A stretch of 64,000 bases of DNA, taken from Chthoniobacterales bacterium. Lineage in GTDB: Bacteria > Verrucomicrobiota > Verrucomicrobiia > Chthoniobacterales > JACTMZ01. The notes under the pieces were generated by a model. That model did not search any database and was not told the DNA's origin. It saw only the letters and a list, made by a program, of their open reading frames with translations. The position numbers and the translations under genes were made by a program. The first letter of the stretch is position 1; each line of letters starts with the position of its first letter. The stretch covers positions 248,001-312,000 of the forward strand of contig JAGYIO010000001.1 of NCBI GenBank assembly GCA_018402585.1, in the 5' to 3' direction. Below, piece after piece: positions 9,785 to 17,660 of the stretch.

Positions 9785-10750
9785 ATGTCCACCGTCCGCC
9801 AAGCTTTGCAATCTGCGCTCGATGAAAACGGCGGGACGATTCCGTTCGATACCTTCATGGGAATCGCCCTGCACCATCCGCAGGATGGCTATTACCCGCG
9901 GAATGTCCGGACGATCGGGAGTCGCGGGGATTTTACCACGGTTCCGCAACTGACCCCGTCATTGGGCGAAGCGATTGGACAATGGTTGCGTGAGGAGGCC
10001 GGGCGGCGCGGTTGGAAGCGGTTGAACGTGATCGAATGCGGTCCGGGTTCCGGCGCCTTGGCTTCGGCGGTGATAAAAAGCTTCGGATGGTTCGGGAAGC
10101 GGAAGGTCGATCTGCATTTGGTCGAGACGTCGGAGCCTCTGCGCGCAGAGCAGCAGAAAAGCGTGCGCGGCACCTGGCACACCACAATCGAAGAGGCGCT
10201 GGCCGCGTGCGAAGGCCACGCGCTGGTTTATCACAATGAGTTTTTTGATGCCTTTCCCTGCCGCGTATTTCGCAAAGAGGCCGAGGGCTGGAGCGAACTG
10301 CAGCTCAAAGTGATCGAGGGAAAACTGCAGGAAGTTTTCCTCCCGCCCGCGCGCCCCCTGCCCGCTTCAACCGTTTTTGCGCACGACTGGACCACCGGCC
10401 AAAGAGTGGAAGTCTTCGAGTCGGTCCGTAATTGGATGCGCGGCATGGCGGGGTCATGGAAGCAGGGAGCGATGCTCGTCGTGGACTACGGCGGCAGCGC
10501 TGATCAGATCTACCAGCGCCGCCCGGCCGGAACTCTGCGCGCTTACCGCGGACAACAACGCCTGGCCGGCGACGCGGTCTCCGAAATACCCGGACGCCAA
10601 GACATCACCGCCGATGTAAATTTCGACGATCTGGCCATGTGGGCGCGGGAGCTTGGATGGGACGCTGACCGAAGCCAATTGCTCGGCGCCATCGCTCCGC
10701 ACGCACCCGGAGCAGAGGAGTTCCATTGCCTGGCTGTGGCCCAAGGTTGA
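9785..10750 (+). CDS. SAM-dependent methyltransferase, MidA/NDUFAF7 family
   Basis: 321 residues with the Methyltransf_28 (MidA/NDUFAF7) pattern: an N-terminal PFDTFMGIALHHPQDGYY, then GDFTTVPQLTPSLGEAIG, the SAM-binding NVIECGPGSGALA at about 79-91, and YHNEFFDAFP matching the conserved NE-DA-P segment. In eukaryotes the homologue methylates an arginine of a complex I subunit; in bacteria the substrate is not settled. It lies 9 bp after the phd antitoxin and may share its transcript. Family assignment is firm, substrate unknown. Confidence 0.85.
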   Translation: MSTVRQALQSALDENGGTIPFDTFMGIALHHPQDGYYPRNVRTIGSRGDFTTVPQLTPSLGEAIGQWLREEAGRRGWKRLNVIECGPGSGALASAVIKSFGWFGKRKVDLHLVETSEPLRAEQQKSVRGTWHTTIEEALAACEGHALVYHNEFFDAFPCRVFRKEAEGWSELQLKVIEGKLQEVFLPPARPLPASTVFAHDWTTGQRVEVFESVRNWMRGMAGSWKQGAMLVVDYGGSADQIYQRRPAGTLRAYRGQQRLAGDAVSEIPGRQDITADVNFDDLAMWARELGWDADRSQLLGAIAPHAPGAEEFHCLAVAQG

Positions 10751-10759
10751 GCAGACCAC

Positions 10760-10788
10760 TTGACCTGGATCGTGCACCCGTGTATAAT
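10760..10788 (+). promoter_or_regulatory. Near-consensus sigma-70 promoter of vapBC, leaderless
   Basis: TTGACC (10760-10765) and TATAAT (10783-10788) with a 17-bp spacer. Only six bases separate the -10 box from the vapB ATG at 10795, so transcription should start at or next to the A of the start codon and give a leaderless mRNA. A small inverted repeat TGTA/TACA (10781-10784 and 10792-10795, 7 bp between) overlaps the -10 box and the start codon and is a candidate operator for the VapB-VapC complex. Confidence 0.75.
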
Positions 10789-10794
10789 GCGTAC

Positions 10795-11058
10795 ATGAAG
10801 ACGATAACACTGTCGGAAGAGGCCTATCAGCGGCTGAAATCCTGGAAAACGGATGCCTCGGAGTCCTTCTCCAAGGTGGTGTTGAAGACCGTGTCGAAGA
10901 GGGGTACGGCGGGGGACATGGACGAGGCTTTTGCTCAGCTACCCAAATTGACCGGCCGCCAAGCGGAGGCCATCGAAGCGGAAGCCGGATGGGCCAATGA
11001 CTGGCGCAGCTCTCCCGATCCGTGGGCCAGGCCCTCGGTCAACGAAAGCGCCCCATGA
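10795..11058 (+). CDS. vapB: VapB-type antitoxin
   Basis: 87 residues beginning MKTITLSEEAYQRLKSWK, the pattern of the VapB antitoxin family (DUF217 type), followed by ESFSKVVLKTV and a charged toxin-binding tail. It should bind and inhibit the VapC nuclease and repress the operon. Start at the ATG 6 bp after the -10 box; the open frame further upstream has no coding character. Its stop codon overlaps the vapC start in the arrangement ATGA, so the pair is translationally coupled. Confidence 0.85.
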   Translation: MKTITLSEEAYQRLKSWKTDASESFSKVVLKTVSKRGTAGDMDEAFAQLPKLTGRQAEAIEAEAGWANDWRSSPDPWARPSVNESAP

Positions 11059-11453
11059 TCGCGGTCGACCGCCTCCTCGACACCAACTTCCTCATTTCGC
11101 GCTGGCGCGAGGGCCGGAATTCTCCGGCGGCCACATGGTTGCGCGACAACGCGGACCTCGCCGTCGGTCTGCCCTGGATCGTCAAAGGTGAATTCCTCCG
11201 CGGTGCGGCGGTGGCCGGCCATCAACCCGGCGCGGTACGCACCTTCCTCGACCGCTTTCCCGCGATCTGGCCGGACAACACCACGCTCGAAATCTACGCC
11301 TCGCAGTTCGCCCGTTTGCGCGCCGCCAACACTCTGCCCGGACCGCACGACTTGTGGATTGCGGCCACCGCGCTCCAATTCAACCTTCCCCTGGTCACAC
11401 GCAACACCGCCCAGTTTGCCCGCATCGAAGGAATCCGTTTGGAGAGTTACTAG
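11055..11453 (+). CDS. vapC: VapC-type PIN-domain ribonuclease toxin
   Basis: 132-residue PIN-domain protein. Acidic active-site residues are visible: D in LLDTNFLI near the N-terminus, E in IVKGEFLRG, D in PHDLWIAATAL, and the final LVTRNTAQFARI segment where the family has a fourth polar residue. VapC proteins cut RNA, commonly tRNA or rRNA, when released from VapB. The ATG is chosen because it overlaps the vapB stop by four bases and gives MIAVDRLLDTNF; the frame upstream is antisense-like. Complete and probably functional. Confidence 0.88.
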   Translation: MIAVDRLLDTNFLISRWREGRNSPAATWLRDNADLAVGLPWIVKGEFLRGAAVAGHQPGAVRTFLDRFPAIWPDNTTLEIYASQFARLRAANTLPGPHDLWIAATALQFNLPLVTRNTAQFARIEGIRLESY

Positions 11454-11480
11454 AGCGGTCCGGCGCCGCCGCTACTGGAA

Positions 11481-11544
11481 GGTAGGGACACGCGGCCCGC
11501 GTGTCCGCCCGATCCAAACGGACGAGCCGCCGCTCGTCCCTACC
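11481..11544. repeat. REPIN-like element, GGTAGGG family, copy 1
   Basis: Outer arms GGTAGGG and CCCTACC enclose two strong hairpins (GGACACGCGG/CCGCGTGTCC and one with CGAGC/GCTCG). Each hairpin is preceded on its own strand by GTAG, the mark of REP sequences. Lies between vapC and leuA and close to the leuA stop. Confidence 0.75.
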
Positions 11545-11583
11545 CCAAACCCTCAACCCTCAACTCTCAACCCTCAACTCCCC

Positions 11584-13128
11584 TCAAACCCCCTGCGCCG
11601 GCTCGCCCAACTCCCGCCGGATGAACGTCCGGTTGATCGCATTCAAGTAAGCGCGCGCGCTGGCCTCGATCACATCGGTGCTCGCACCTTTGCCGGTAAT
11701 AAGGCGTCCGTCGCCGAAATCGATCTTCAGCGTCACTTCCCCCAAGGCATCGTGGCCCTGCGTGACGGCCTGCACGTTGTATTCAAGCAGATTGCCCGAG
11801 CGACCAACCACCGCATCGATGGCACGCATGGCCGCATCGACGGCGCCGTTGCCGTCGGCATTGCCTTCGCTGCTTTCCTGGTCGCGGCTGAGCACCACGC
11901 CGGCCCGCGGCGGTTGGCCGGTGGCGACTGAAACATCCAATTTCTGGAGCTGCCAGCCCTCGTCCTGCGGCATCATCGAATCATCGACCAAGGCCGACAA
12001 ATCGTCGTCATAGACGAATTTCTTTTTGTCCCCAATTTCCTTGAAGCGGACAAAAACCGCGCCGATTTCCGCCTCGCTCAGCTTGAAGCCGAGATGCTCG
12101 AGGCGCACGGCCATGGCGTGGCGTCCACTGTGCTTGGTCAGGGGCAACTCGGTGCCGCCCCAGCCGACTTCGACCGGGTCCATAATCTCGTAGGTCTCGC
12201 GCATCTTGAGCATGCCGTCCTGGTGGATCCCCGAACTATGGGCGAAGGCGTTCTCGCCCACGATGGCCTTGCTGCGCTGCACGTGCAGTCCGCTCATCCG
12301 GCTGACAATGCGCGAGGTTTTCAAAATTTCTTTGGTGTGCACGTCGGTGTGCAGCTTGCCGAAAACATCGGCCCGCGTTTTCATGGCCATAACCACTTCC
12401 TCCAGTGCGACATTGCCGGCCCGCTCGCCGATCCCGTTGATCGTGCCCTCGATCTGACGCGCCCCGTTCTGCACCGCGGCCAGCGAGTTGGCCACGGCCA
12501 GACCAAGGTCGTTGTGGCAGTGCACGCTGATGATGGCGTCGTCGATATTGCGCACATTGTCCTTCAGGTATTTGATCAACGCGCCGAATTGCTCCGGCAC
12601 GGCAAAGCCCACGGTGTCCGGGATATTGACGGTGGTCGCGCCCGCGGCAATGACCGTTTCAACAACCTGGGCGAGAAATTCCGGCTCGGTCCGCGAGGCA
12701 TCCTCGGGCGAGAACTCGACATCTTTGTTGTGCGACTTGGCCAGCCTCACCCCCTCGGCGGCGAGACGCAGGATTTCCTCGTGCGCCTTCCTCAATTTGT
12801 GCTCGCGGTGGATTTTCGAAGTGGCGAGGAAAACATGGATACGTCCGCGTTCCCCGGCCGGCTTGACCGCCGCGGCGGCCGCTTCGATGTCCTTGGTCAC
12901 GCAACGGGCCAGTCCGGCGATGATCGGTCCCCTCACCTCGGTGGCGATGCGCTGCACCGCCTCGAAGTCACCCTCGCTGGTCACGGGGAAACCCGCCTCG
13001 ATGACATCGACATTGAGCCGCTCGAGTTGACGGGCGACCTCCATCTTTTCACGCAAATTCATCGAAGCGCCAGGGCATTGCTCCCCGTCGCGCAGCGTGG
13101 TGTCGAAAATGATGACTTTGTCGGACAT
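11584..13128 (-). CDS. leuA: 2-isopropylmalate synthase
   Basis: Condenses acetyl-CoA with 2-oxoisovalerate, the first committed step of leucine synthesis. The 514-residue protein has an N-terminal TIM barrel (FDTTLRDGEQCPGASM near the start with the catalytic Arg and metal ligand Asp; SVHCHNDLG with the HxH metal ligands at about 200; GTINGIGERAGN), a linker, and a C-terminal LeuA regulatory domain (about 380-505) that senses leucine in the family. Length and domain order match LeuA rather than homocitrate or citramalate synthase, though close relatives are hard to separate by eye. It is monocistronic here. Confidence 0.92.
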   Translation of the reverse strand: MSDKVIIFDTTLRDGEQCPGASMNLREKMEVARQLERLNVDVIEAGFPVTSEGDFEAVQRIATEVRGPIIAGLARCVTKDIEAAAAAVKPAGERGRIHVFLATSKIHREHKLRKAHEEILRLAAEGVRLAKSHNKDVEFSPEDASRTEPEFLAQVVETVIAAGATTVNIPDTVGFAVPEQFGALIKYLKDNVRNIDDAIISVHCHNDLGLAVANSLAAVQNGARQIEGTINGIGERAGNVALEEVVMAMKTRADVFGKLHTDVHTKEILKTSRIVSRMSGLHVQRSKAIVGENAFAHSSGIHQDGMLKMRETYEIMDPVEVGWGGTELPLTKHSGRHAMAVRLEHLGFKLSEAEIGAVFVRFKEIGDKKKFVYDDDLSALVDDSMMPQDEGWQLQKLDVSVATGQPPRAGVVLSRDQESSEGNADGNGAVDAAMRAIDAVVGRSGNLLEYNVQAVTQGHDALGEVTLKIDFGDGRLITGKGASTDVIEASARAYLNAINRTFIRRELGEPAQGV

Positions 13129-13157
13129 CGGAAAAAGAACTCTACCACACTGCTTTC

Positions 13158-13184
13158 TGGAGGGCGAGCGTCCCCGCGAGCCGC
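13158..13184. repeat. REP-like half element, GGAGGGCGAGC family
   Basis: Sequence TGGAGGGCGAGCGTCCCCG followed by CGAGCC. Related copies lie at about 35915, 37063, 46198 and 60848. The 13129-13511 gap holds this, the next repeat, and otherwise no coding signal that I can support. Confidence 0.5.
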
Positions 13185-13333
13185 ATCTGTCCCCGCGGCG
13201 GCCGCAGCCGAGGCTTGGCGAGACAGCCCCTCGGCAAAGTGGCGCGGCTACACCAAGCGGCTACGACTTTTCCGAAACTACTCTGGTAATACCAATCCTC
13301 AAAAAGACCCGGGCTCACGAATGACGATCGTCG

Positions 13334-13398
13334 GGTAGGGACACGCGGCCCGCGTGTCCGCCCGATCCAAACGGACGAGCGGGCCGCTCGTCCCCACC
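13334..13398. repeat. REPIN-like element, GGTAGGG family, copy 2
   Basis: Nearly identical to the copy at 11481-11544 through the first hairpin and spacer, with one T-to-C change in the last outer arm (CCCCACC instead of CCCTACC). Confidence 0.75.
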
Positions 13399-13511
13399 TT
13401 AAGAGGCAAAGTCCACAACCTTTTCGGAGTTGGTATAACGCGTCGCCAAGCGATACTCGGCGGCGCACTTAGGCGTCCGACCACGCTGACCAATCAAACC
13501 ACCAAGTATCC

Positions 13512-13925
13512 ATGCCAATTCAGTCGAAAACGGAACCCGCAAAAATTGCCGCCAGTGAATGGCTCACTCCGGGGCGGGCGCTGCGCGGTCTGCTTGAAGG
13601 AAAGACTTTGCATACCGGCGTTACGCTGATTCGTTACGTTACCGACGTGATCGGCGAGGGCCCGACCCTCCACGTTCATCCATACGACGAAATTTTCACA
13701 ATTACCGAGGGCCGTGCTCGATTCACGGTCGGCGAGAGCACAATCGATGCTGAAGCCGGAGACGTGGTCTTGGGTCCAGCGAACATCCCGCACGGCTATC
13801 AGAATCTGGGGCCGGGACGGCTTGATACGTTGGATATCCATCTCAGTCCCGAGTGGATTCAGTTCAATCTGGCCGGAGCGTGGGATAAGGCGAGCGTTCT
13901 CATTTCCGCGGAGTCAAAAGTTTAA
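13512..13925 (+). CDS. Cupin-domain protein
   Basis: 137 residues forming one cupin barrel. Motif 1 is seen as LHVHPYDEIFTITEGRARF (histidines and glutamate that usually bind a metal) at about 55-73, and motif 2 as GDVVLGPANIPHGYQNLG at about 83-100. Such small cupins are isomerases, dioxygenases or sugar-binding sensors; nothing here selects one. No operon partner. Start at the ATG giving MPIQSKTEPAKIAA. Confidence 0.8.
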   Translation: MPIQSKTEPAKIAASEWLTPGRALRGLLEGKTLHTGVTLIRYVTDVIGEGPTLHVHPYDEIFTITEGRARFTVGESTIDAEAGDVVLGPANIPHGYQNLGPGRLDTLDIHLSPEWIQFNLAGAWDKASVLISAESKV

Positions 13926-13927
13926 AG

Positions 13928-14140
13928 TGGCGCGAAGGCGTCCAAATAGATTCGACCGCGACGCTTAACCAGGGCGGCGCAATCGATGGTCATCCTGACG
14001 CGTGCAGCTACCGGCGGCGGTTCGGCCTGCTCATCCACACCACGATGGAGAGCGAGCTTTGGAACGTCCTGGTGCAAAACCGCGAGACCGGATTCACAGC
14101 CCCGGTCCTGCCCGCCGGCCGCCTCTTACGGGAGTTTTGA
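13928..14140 (+). pseudogene. 3' remnant of an unidentified gene
   Basis: A stretch with clear coding character and a stop at 14138-14140 but no start or upstream domain. It reads WREGVQIDSTATLNQGGAI, then RRRFGLLIHTTMESELW, then VLVQNRETGFTAPVLPAGRL. The frame runs back into the cupin gene, so the 5' part is missing. A short gene from the ATG at 14045 is possible but would give only 31 residues. I do not recognise the family. Confidence 0.3.
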
Positions 14141-14178
14141 TTTCTCTCCGGGAGAAACCTCCGGCAATATAGACCGGT

Positions 14179-14646
14179 ATGAAAAACACCCTCCTCACCG
14201 CGGCAATCGCGGCGGCACTCGCCACCACCGCACCCCAATCACCGGCCGCCGACAGCCCGGCCGACCAGCTCGCCACCGTCACCACCGCGATGAATTCCCT
14301 CCCGGACGTCATCTTCTACAAGGACATGGACGGCGTGTACCGCGGCGGCAATACGGCGTGGGCCTCCTTGGTCGGGCGCCCGTTCGCCGAGCTGGTCGGA
14401 AAAACGGACGCTGAGATCTTCCCGGCCGAACTCGCCGAGGCCTACCGCGCCGATGACCAGAAGACCATTGACGGCGGAAAGCCGCGGCAATTCCAGGAAT
14501 GGCTCGTCTACCCCGACGGCCGCAAAGTTTACGCCGACACCTTGAAGGCGCCCTGGATCGGCGAGGACGGCAAGGTCTTGGGCGTGGTCGGGATCTGCCG
14601 CGAGGTGGCGGCACCCGCCGGGGAAAAACCCGCGCTGGAAAAGTAG
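14179..14646 (+). CDS. Exported PAS-domain protein
   Basis: 155 residues. MKNTLLTAAIAAALATTA with cleavage near AAD (about residue 24) is a signal peptide. The rest is a single PAS fold: MNSLPDVIFYKDMDGVYRGG, ASLVGRPFAELVGKTDAEIF, then FQEWLVYPDGRKVYADTLKA and the closing strand GVVGICREV. It has no kinase, cyclase or other output domain, so it is a free periplasmic sensor domain. It may work with another protein; none is evident. Not part of an obvious operon. Confidence 0.75.
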   Translation: MKNTLLTAAIAAALATTAPQSPAADSPADQLATVTTAMNSLPDVIFYKDMDGVYRGGNTAWASLVGRPFAELVGKTDAEIFPAELAEAYRADDQKTIDGGKPRQFQEWLVYPDGRKVYADTLKAPWIGEDGKVLGVVGICREVAAPAGEKPALEK

Positions 14647-14870
14647 GAAACCCTCTTGAGCCGAAGCAGTTCAGAAGCTTTTGACCACGGATGGCACGGA
14701 TGACACGAATAAAAGAGAAGGCGGCAGGAAGAGAGCTAGGCCACATCGCTTCACCATTTGGTAAACTCGCGCCTCGCAGCCACAACTCCGCCGACCTTTC
14801 TGGCAACCATCGGTGAAATCAGTGTAATCCGTGGTTCGATTGCTTAGGTCCGGCTACGTCCCGAAATTTT

Positions 14871-16025
14871 ATGAACATCGCCACCGAAAAAGCCGGCGAC
14901 AAGCTCACGGTTAAACTCGACGGACGCCTCGACGCCGTCACAGCCCCGCCGCTCGATGCCAAGCTCGCCTTGGACGGCGTGCGCGAACTCATCCTCGACT
15001 TCGCAAAATGCCATTACATTTCCAGCGCCGGGATCCGCAGCATACTCAAAGCGCACCAGGCCATGGCCAGAGCGCAGGGCAAGATGGTGGTGACCAATGT
15101 CTCGCCCCACGTGCGCGAGGTTTTCGATCTCACCGGCTTGTCCGACATGATCACCATCGGGAAAAAGACGCGTGAGATTTCGTTCGAGGGCTTGGAGTTT
15201 CTTTCGGCCGGGGTCTGCGGCGAGTGCTACCGGATCGACCATGAGACCGTGGTTAAACTCTACCACGAAGGCGTTGAACCCGGCGTGGCCGAGCGGGAGA
15301 AGCAATACTCCAAGGCGGCGTTCGTCATGGGCGTTCCCACCGCCATTTCCTACGACGTCGTCTCCTGCGGCACGCGCTCGGGAGTGGTTTACGAACTGCT
15401 CGACGCGCAACTCTTCAGCGCGGTGATCCGCGAGGACGCCGCCAATCTGGACCGCTACGCGAAGATGTTGTCCGACACGGCCAAGACCCTGCACGCGGCC
15501 AAGGGTGACAAAAACGTCCTGCCGGACCTGAAGGACCGCTTGCGCGGCTACATCCGCGACGTCGGTTACCTGTTCACGCCCGAGGAGAGCGAATACCTCA
15601 TGGAGAAGCTCGAGGCCATGCCCGACGCGGACACCTGCGTCCATTTCGACCTGCACTCAAGCAACATCATGATGCAGAACGGCGAGCTGGTCATCATCGA
15701 CATGGGAGACTTCTCCACGGGCAGCTACCTCTTTGATCTCGGTCTGATCTACATGATCTACGGCGTGCCCGAACTGGGGCTCAGCATGCTCGCCACGAAA
15801 ATCCCGACCGAGCACGGCCTGGAATTCTGGAACCACTTCGAGCAGCACTACTTCGCCGGCATGAGCGCCGAAGAACGCGCGTTCTTCGACGAGAACAAAT
15901 ACTTCCTCGCCTCGCTGCGCCTCATCTACTCAGTCACCTTCCTCACGCACCTTCGCGGTGTTCTCGAAAACTGGATTAAGGACATCCTGCTCCCGAAGAT
16001 CATGGCCACGCGCCGCGCGGCCTGA
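14871..16025 (+). CDS. STAS domain fused to an APH-like kinase
   Basis: 384 residues in two parts. Residues 1-103 form a STAS domain (anti-sigma-factor antagonist type): LDGRLDAVTAPPLDAKL, LILDFAKCHYISSAGIRSIL with the usual phospho-serine position in ISSAG. Residues 110-384 resemble aminoglycoside-phosphotransferase/small-molecule kinases: LSAGVCGECYRIDHETVVKL (nucleotide loop and lysine), VHFDLHSSNIM (HxDxxxxN catalytic loop), IIDMGDFS (DxD metal site). The kinase part resembles the TIGR02172 family first described in Fibrobacter. A role in partner-switch signalling is inference; the substrate is unknown. Confidence 0.75.
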   Translation: MNIATEKAGDKLTVKLDGRLDAVTAPPLDAKLALDGVRELILDFAKCHYISSAGIRSILKAHQAMARAQGKMVVTNVSPHVREVFDLTGLSDMITIGKKTREISFEGLEFLSAGVCGECYRIDHETVVKLYHEGVEPGVAEREKQYSKAAFVMGVPTAISYDVVSCGTRSGVVYELLDAQLFSAVIREDAANLDRYAKMLSDTAKTLHAAKGDKNVLPDLKDRLRGYIRDVGYLFTPEESEYLMEKLEAMPDADTCVHFDLHSSNIMMQNGELVIIDMGDFSTGSYLFDLGLIYMIYGVPELGLSMLATKIPTEHGLEFWNHFEQHYFAGMSAEERAFFDENKYFLASLRLIYSVTFLTHLRGVLENWIKDILLPKIMATRRAA

Positions 16026-16045
16026 TCAGGAGCCCCGTTGCCGAG

Positions 16046-16762
16046 ATGAAGACCAGTTCCGCCAAGGCTCCGCGCCCCGCGCCCGTGGCGATTCTGGTCA
16101 ACGGACCGAGTTCCTCCGGAAAATCGACCCTTTGCCGCGCCTTGCAGGACCGTCTTGCCGATTTGGCCGATGGCAATCCCGACGCCGCCTTCGCCCGCGT
16201 CGCTTTCGACGATGTCGGTGGCTTGATGTCGAACAAACTTTATCCGGTCAGCTTCGTGCAACTGCAAGGTGGCGACCTGACCCGTCTGGTTTCCCGCGCA
16301 CCGCACGACGGACGCGCCGCATGGGAATACACCGATGAAAGCCATGTGTCCGGCCCGCACGGCGGAAGTCCGCGGCTGAGACTGGTCCTCAATCCGCACG
16401 GCCGCAAATTGCTGGCCGGAATCCACCGGAGTTGGGGCCAACATCTCGCGCTCGGCACGAATCTCGTCATCGACCACTTCCTGCAGGACGAAGAATGGAA
16501 AGACGAAGTTCTCGGCATTCTCCGCGATTCCGGCGCCCGCATTTTCTTCGTCGGCGTTTTCTGCTCCGTGACGGAATTGGAGCGGCGAGAGGCCATCCGT
16601 GGCGATGGCGCTTTCGAAGGGCGGCCCCTCGGCCTCGCCCGCCGCAGCGACGAACTGTGTCACGCACACGATCTCGACTACGACGTCACCGTGCGCACCG
16701 AGGAGCAGACCACGGCCGAATCGGTCGAGACGATCATCGCCACCATGCGCGAGGCCGGATGA
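16046..16762 (+). CDS. P-loop phosphotransferase, chloramphenicol phosphotransferase-like
   Basis: 238 residues with Walker A LVNGPSSSGKSTLCRAL at about 15-31, followed by RVAFDDVGGLM and NLVIDHFLQDEEWKDEVLGI and the GVFCSVTELERREAIRGD region characteristic of the CPT-like family. The family includes chloramphenicol 3-O-phosphotransferase of Streptomyces, but most members are of unknown substrate, so antibiotic resistance should not be assumed. It starts 20 bp after the STAS-kinase gene, suggesting one transcript. Confidence 0.7.
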   Translation: MKTSSAKAPRPAPVAILVNGPSSSGKSTLCRALQDRLADLADGNPDAAFARVAFDDVGGLMSNKLYPVSFVQLQGGDLTRLVSRAPHDGRAAWEYTDESHVSGPHGGSPRLRLVLNPHGRKLLAGIHRSWGQHLALGTNLVIDHFLQDEEWKDEVLGILRDSGARIFFVGVFCSVTELERREAIRGDGAFEGRPLGLARRSDELCHAHDLDYDVTVRTEEQTTAESVETIIATMREAG

Positions 16763-16899
16763 TAAGCGCCTCGACGGGATGATGACCGGTAAAAATCCCG
16801 GCCCCGCCTTCGCGTTGCTCCGGCCGGGCTTTCCTGACACCATGCCGTCACGGCGTGGACCAAACAGCGGTTCCCTCCCCCTCGCCGGCACAACTCTCC

Positions 16900-17502
16900 A
16901 TGCGCATCGCCATCTCCGGTTCCCATTCGCTCGGCAAATCGACCGTGGTCAACGACTGGGTCGCCTCCCGCGCCGGCTACACGCGCGAGGAGGAGCCCTA
17001 CCGGGCCCTAAGTCTGCACGGACCCTACAAAATCCTTTTCCGCGATGCCTCGACGCGCCTGCACAATGGGATCCAGCTCTACTACAACATCAGCCGGCTC
17101 CACCGCTACGCTTCGAGTTCGGAAGACGTCATCTTCGACCGCGCGCCGGTCGATTATCTCGCCTATTCGCAATACACCGCGGACTGCGGCACGACCGACA
17201 TCGATGATGCCTTCGTGCAATCGATGGTTCCCGCCGTGCGCGAGTCCCTCGATCACCTCGATATCCTCGCCTTCGTGCCTTGCTCGGAACAGTGGCCGGT
17301 GGCCATGGAGGAGGACGGCATCCGTCCGGTCGACCACGCCTACCGCGACGCGGTCGACGCCATTTTCAAGCAGATCTACCGCGAGGGCCGGTTTGGCGTG
17401 ATGCCCGGACAAAACGCGCCCCGCCTGATCGAGCTTTGCGGTTCGCGCGAGCAGCGGCTGGAGCAGCTGGCCTCGGCCATCGCGGACCTCGGCGCGGCCT
17501 GA
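16900..17502 (+). CDS. AAA/P-loop ATPase, nucleotide kinase-like
   Basis: 200 residues from the ATG giving MRIAISGSHSLGKSTVVNDW, whose GSHSLGKST is a Walker A. VIFDRAPVDYLAYSQY provides the D-R-P lid/acceptor region seen in AAA_28 (NadR/Ttd14-like) P-loop kinases. It lies 137 bp after the CPT-like gene on the same strand. The in-frame ATG 45 bp upstream would add a Pro/Ser-rich stretch with no counterpart in the family. Substrate unknown. Confidence 0.65.
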   Translation: MRIAISGSHSLGKSTVVNDWVASRAGYTREEEPYRALSLHGPYKILFRDASTRLHNGIQLYYNISRLHRYASSSEDVIFDRAPVDYLAYSQYTADCGTTDIDDAFVQSMVPAVRESLDHLDILAFVPCSEQWPVAMEEDGIRPVDHAYRDAVDAIFKQIYREGRFGVMPGQNAPRLIELCGSREQRLEQLASAIADLGAA

Positions 17503-17660
17503 GGCGTAGCGATGCAGTCAAAGGCAAAAAGTAAAAGTGGCGTCACCGCCGCTTCCACTCTTCTGATCCGCCAATTCCAGCGTCAAAACTCGCCTCCATC
17601 CCGCCGCTCTGCTAAACAACCGGAATGGCATGCTGCCGGACCGACCATGACGCCCCGCAA

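Noticed and set aside
12094-13338. 414-codon plus-strand frame opposite leuA
   Set aside because: Antisense shadow; composition typical of a mirrored GC-rich gene.
14680-14850. Accession of the ACCACGGAT / ATCCGTGGT tract as a gene or riboswitch
   Set aside because: This kind of tract is a common dispersed non-coding repeat in environmental bacteria; no coding or structural support here beyond short complementary ends.
16046-16762. Chloramphenicol resistance gene
   Set aside because: The fold resembles chloramphenicol phosphotransferase, but most family members act on other substrates and there is no resistance context.
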